A DNA stretch of 22,531 bases from GCA-002715885 sp045561575. GTDB lineage: Bacteria; Bacteroidota; Bacteroidia; Flavobacteriales; BACL11. The DNA lies in NCBI GenBank assembly GCA_045561575.1, contig JBJKXM010000068.1, positions 1 to 22,531 on the forward strand. The letters run 5' to 3'. A program made the position numbers and the translations under genes. The stretch's first letter is position 1. Each line of letters opens with the position of its first letter. Positions 21,758-22,531 of the stretch are shown here, piece by piece. The notes under the pieces are model-generated. The model was not told the origin of the DNA. It was given only the letters and a program-made list of their open reading frames with translations, and searched no databases.

Positions 21758-22531
21758 TTATTTAACATAAAACGGAATATTTGCCGTAGCTACATTTTTA
21801 TTTTTATCCGAAACATAAACGTAAAATCGATATGCTCCAGATCTTGAAGGCGCTTTTATTTTTATAAAATCTTTAGACTGATTAACAATCTTATAATCTA
21901 AAGCATCCATACTTGCTTCAAAATCCCCACCAGCTTTTTTATCAGTACTTTCTTGCATTAATTCAAAAACAAACGTCAAAGAGTCATTTTCAAAATCAGA
22001 AATATCTAAAGTAAATAAACAGTCTTTTCTTTTACCAACCTTAATGCTTTCATATTTTGTTTTTCCATTTAAAAGAAAAGAGTTTAAAAGTGGCGCCTTA
22101 TTTTTATTAGGGTTGTTTGCCCAATATGAGTTCAAAACATCTATACTTTCAGTCCCCTTACCATCTTTTGTAAAGATTCCATACCAAGTAGGTGTTACCT
22201 CTTGTTTATATCCCCATAAAAAACAATAACTACCAAGGCATAACTCCTTATCTTCTACAATATGAACATAACTATCTTTCCTCATCTTAGCCTTTTGTGA
22301 GCTGTTTGCCTCAACAGCCTCACCCCAACTAACCATTGGAGACTCCCAATGCCCATAAGGCCCCCATTCTGTTACCATATAAGGTTTTTCCCAGCCATAT
22401 TTTCTGACCTGATCTGAAAGATGACTAATCCCTCCATAGGTATTAATACCCAGGATATCAATACTTGGACAAAACTCTTTAATCATAGCGACTTCTGCCA
22501 CATCAATTCCTGCAGTTACCGTCATAGTTGG
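21758..22531 (-). CDS. TIM-barrel glycoside hydrolase, C-terminal part (clan A, GH2-like), cut by window edge
   Basis: Only the last 257 residues are visible; the frame runs off the end of the window. It shows the end of a (beta/alpha)8 barrel: a PSIDILGINTYGG strand, YMVTEWGPYGHWE with a glutamate in the position of the catalytic nucleophile, and CFLWGYKQEVTPTWYGIFT. This is followed by a linker and a beta-sandwich (about residues 145-257, ending NVATANIPFYVK). The pattern resembles proteins labelled glycoside hydrolase family 2 TIM barrel in marine Bacteroidota; some occur in beta-glucan loci, but the substrate cannot be told here. It is followed by the NrtR-type regulator. Confidence 0.75.
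   Translation of the reverse strand, partial: PTMTVTAGIDVAEVAMIKEFCPSIDILGINTYGGISHLSDQVRKYGWEKPYMVTEWGPYGHWESPMVSWGEAVEANSSQKAKMRKDSYVHIVEDKELCLGSYCFLWGYKQEVTPTWYGIFTKDGKGTESIDVLNSYWANNPNKNKAPLLNSFLLNGKTKYESIKVGKRKDCLFTLDISDFENDSLTFVFELMQESTDKKAGGDFEASMDALDYKIVNQSKDFIKIKAPSRSGAYRFYVYVSDKNKNVATANIPFYVK

Overview
The window is a stretch of chromosome from a low-G+C member of the Bacteroidota, most likely the Flavobacteriia. The evidence is the gliding/type IX secretion lipoprotein GldH, a secreted protein with a C-terminal type IX sorting domain, an IPExxxVDY-family protein, the gene order acpP-fabF-rnc-(IPExxxVDY)-pyk, and at least eight copies of the Bacteroidota promoter element TAnnTTTG just upstream of genes. 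Shine-Dalgarno sequences are largely absent, as is usual in this phylum. No phage, transposon, CRISPR, defence or conjugation genes were seen; most of the window is tightly packed housekeeping DNA.

Layout. 1-2196 (minus): holB (clamp loader delta-prime), gldH, then a class A penicillin-binding protein cut by the window edge. 2263-3444 (plus): pgk, divergent from holB. 3439-4379 (minus): a small lipoprotein and a CvpA-family membrane protein. 4435-5451 (plus): pheS. 5453-10475 (minus): a six-gene run acpP-fabF-rnc-IPExxxVDY-pyk-M42 peptidase, joining fatty-acid synthesis, RNA processing, the last step of glycolysis and peptide turnover. 10594-11639 (plus): purN-rnhA. 11641-12555 (minus): a PfkB sugar/nucleoside kinase, divergent from tRNA-Asn(GTT) at 12620-12693. 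12723-13457 (minus): an acyltransferase. 13735-14502 (plus): a DUF4397 lipoprotein. 14642-14881 (minus): a small basic lipoprotein. 14921-17026 (plus): RNase R. 17029-19047 (minus): a large secreted Omp28-like protein with a type IX sorting signal. 19048-19607 is a gene-free, roughly 88% A+T block. 19608-21065 (plus): rpiB and a secreted M28 peptidase. 21060-22531 (minus): the end of a TIM-barrel glycoside hydrolase followed by a NrtR/AraR-type regulator with a dead Nudix box, which looks like the edge of a carbohydrate-use locus.

The clearest anomaly is rnc. A full-length RNase III frame is open, but it has no ATG, GTG, TTG or CTG before codon 89; the position where the start is expected holds ATA, overlapping the fabF stop as ATAA. 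Other points are five convergent gene pairs with essentially no space between stop codons (-6 to +2 bases), a duplicated 19-20 base motif between acpP and purN, and a pgk promoter element almost touching the start codon. I did not find a convincing new multi-gene system.
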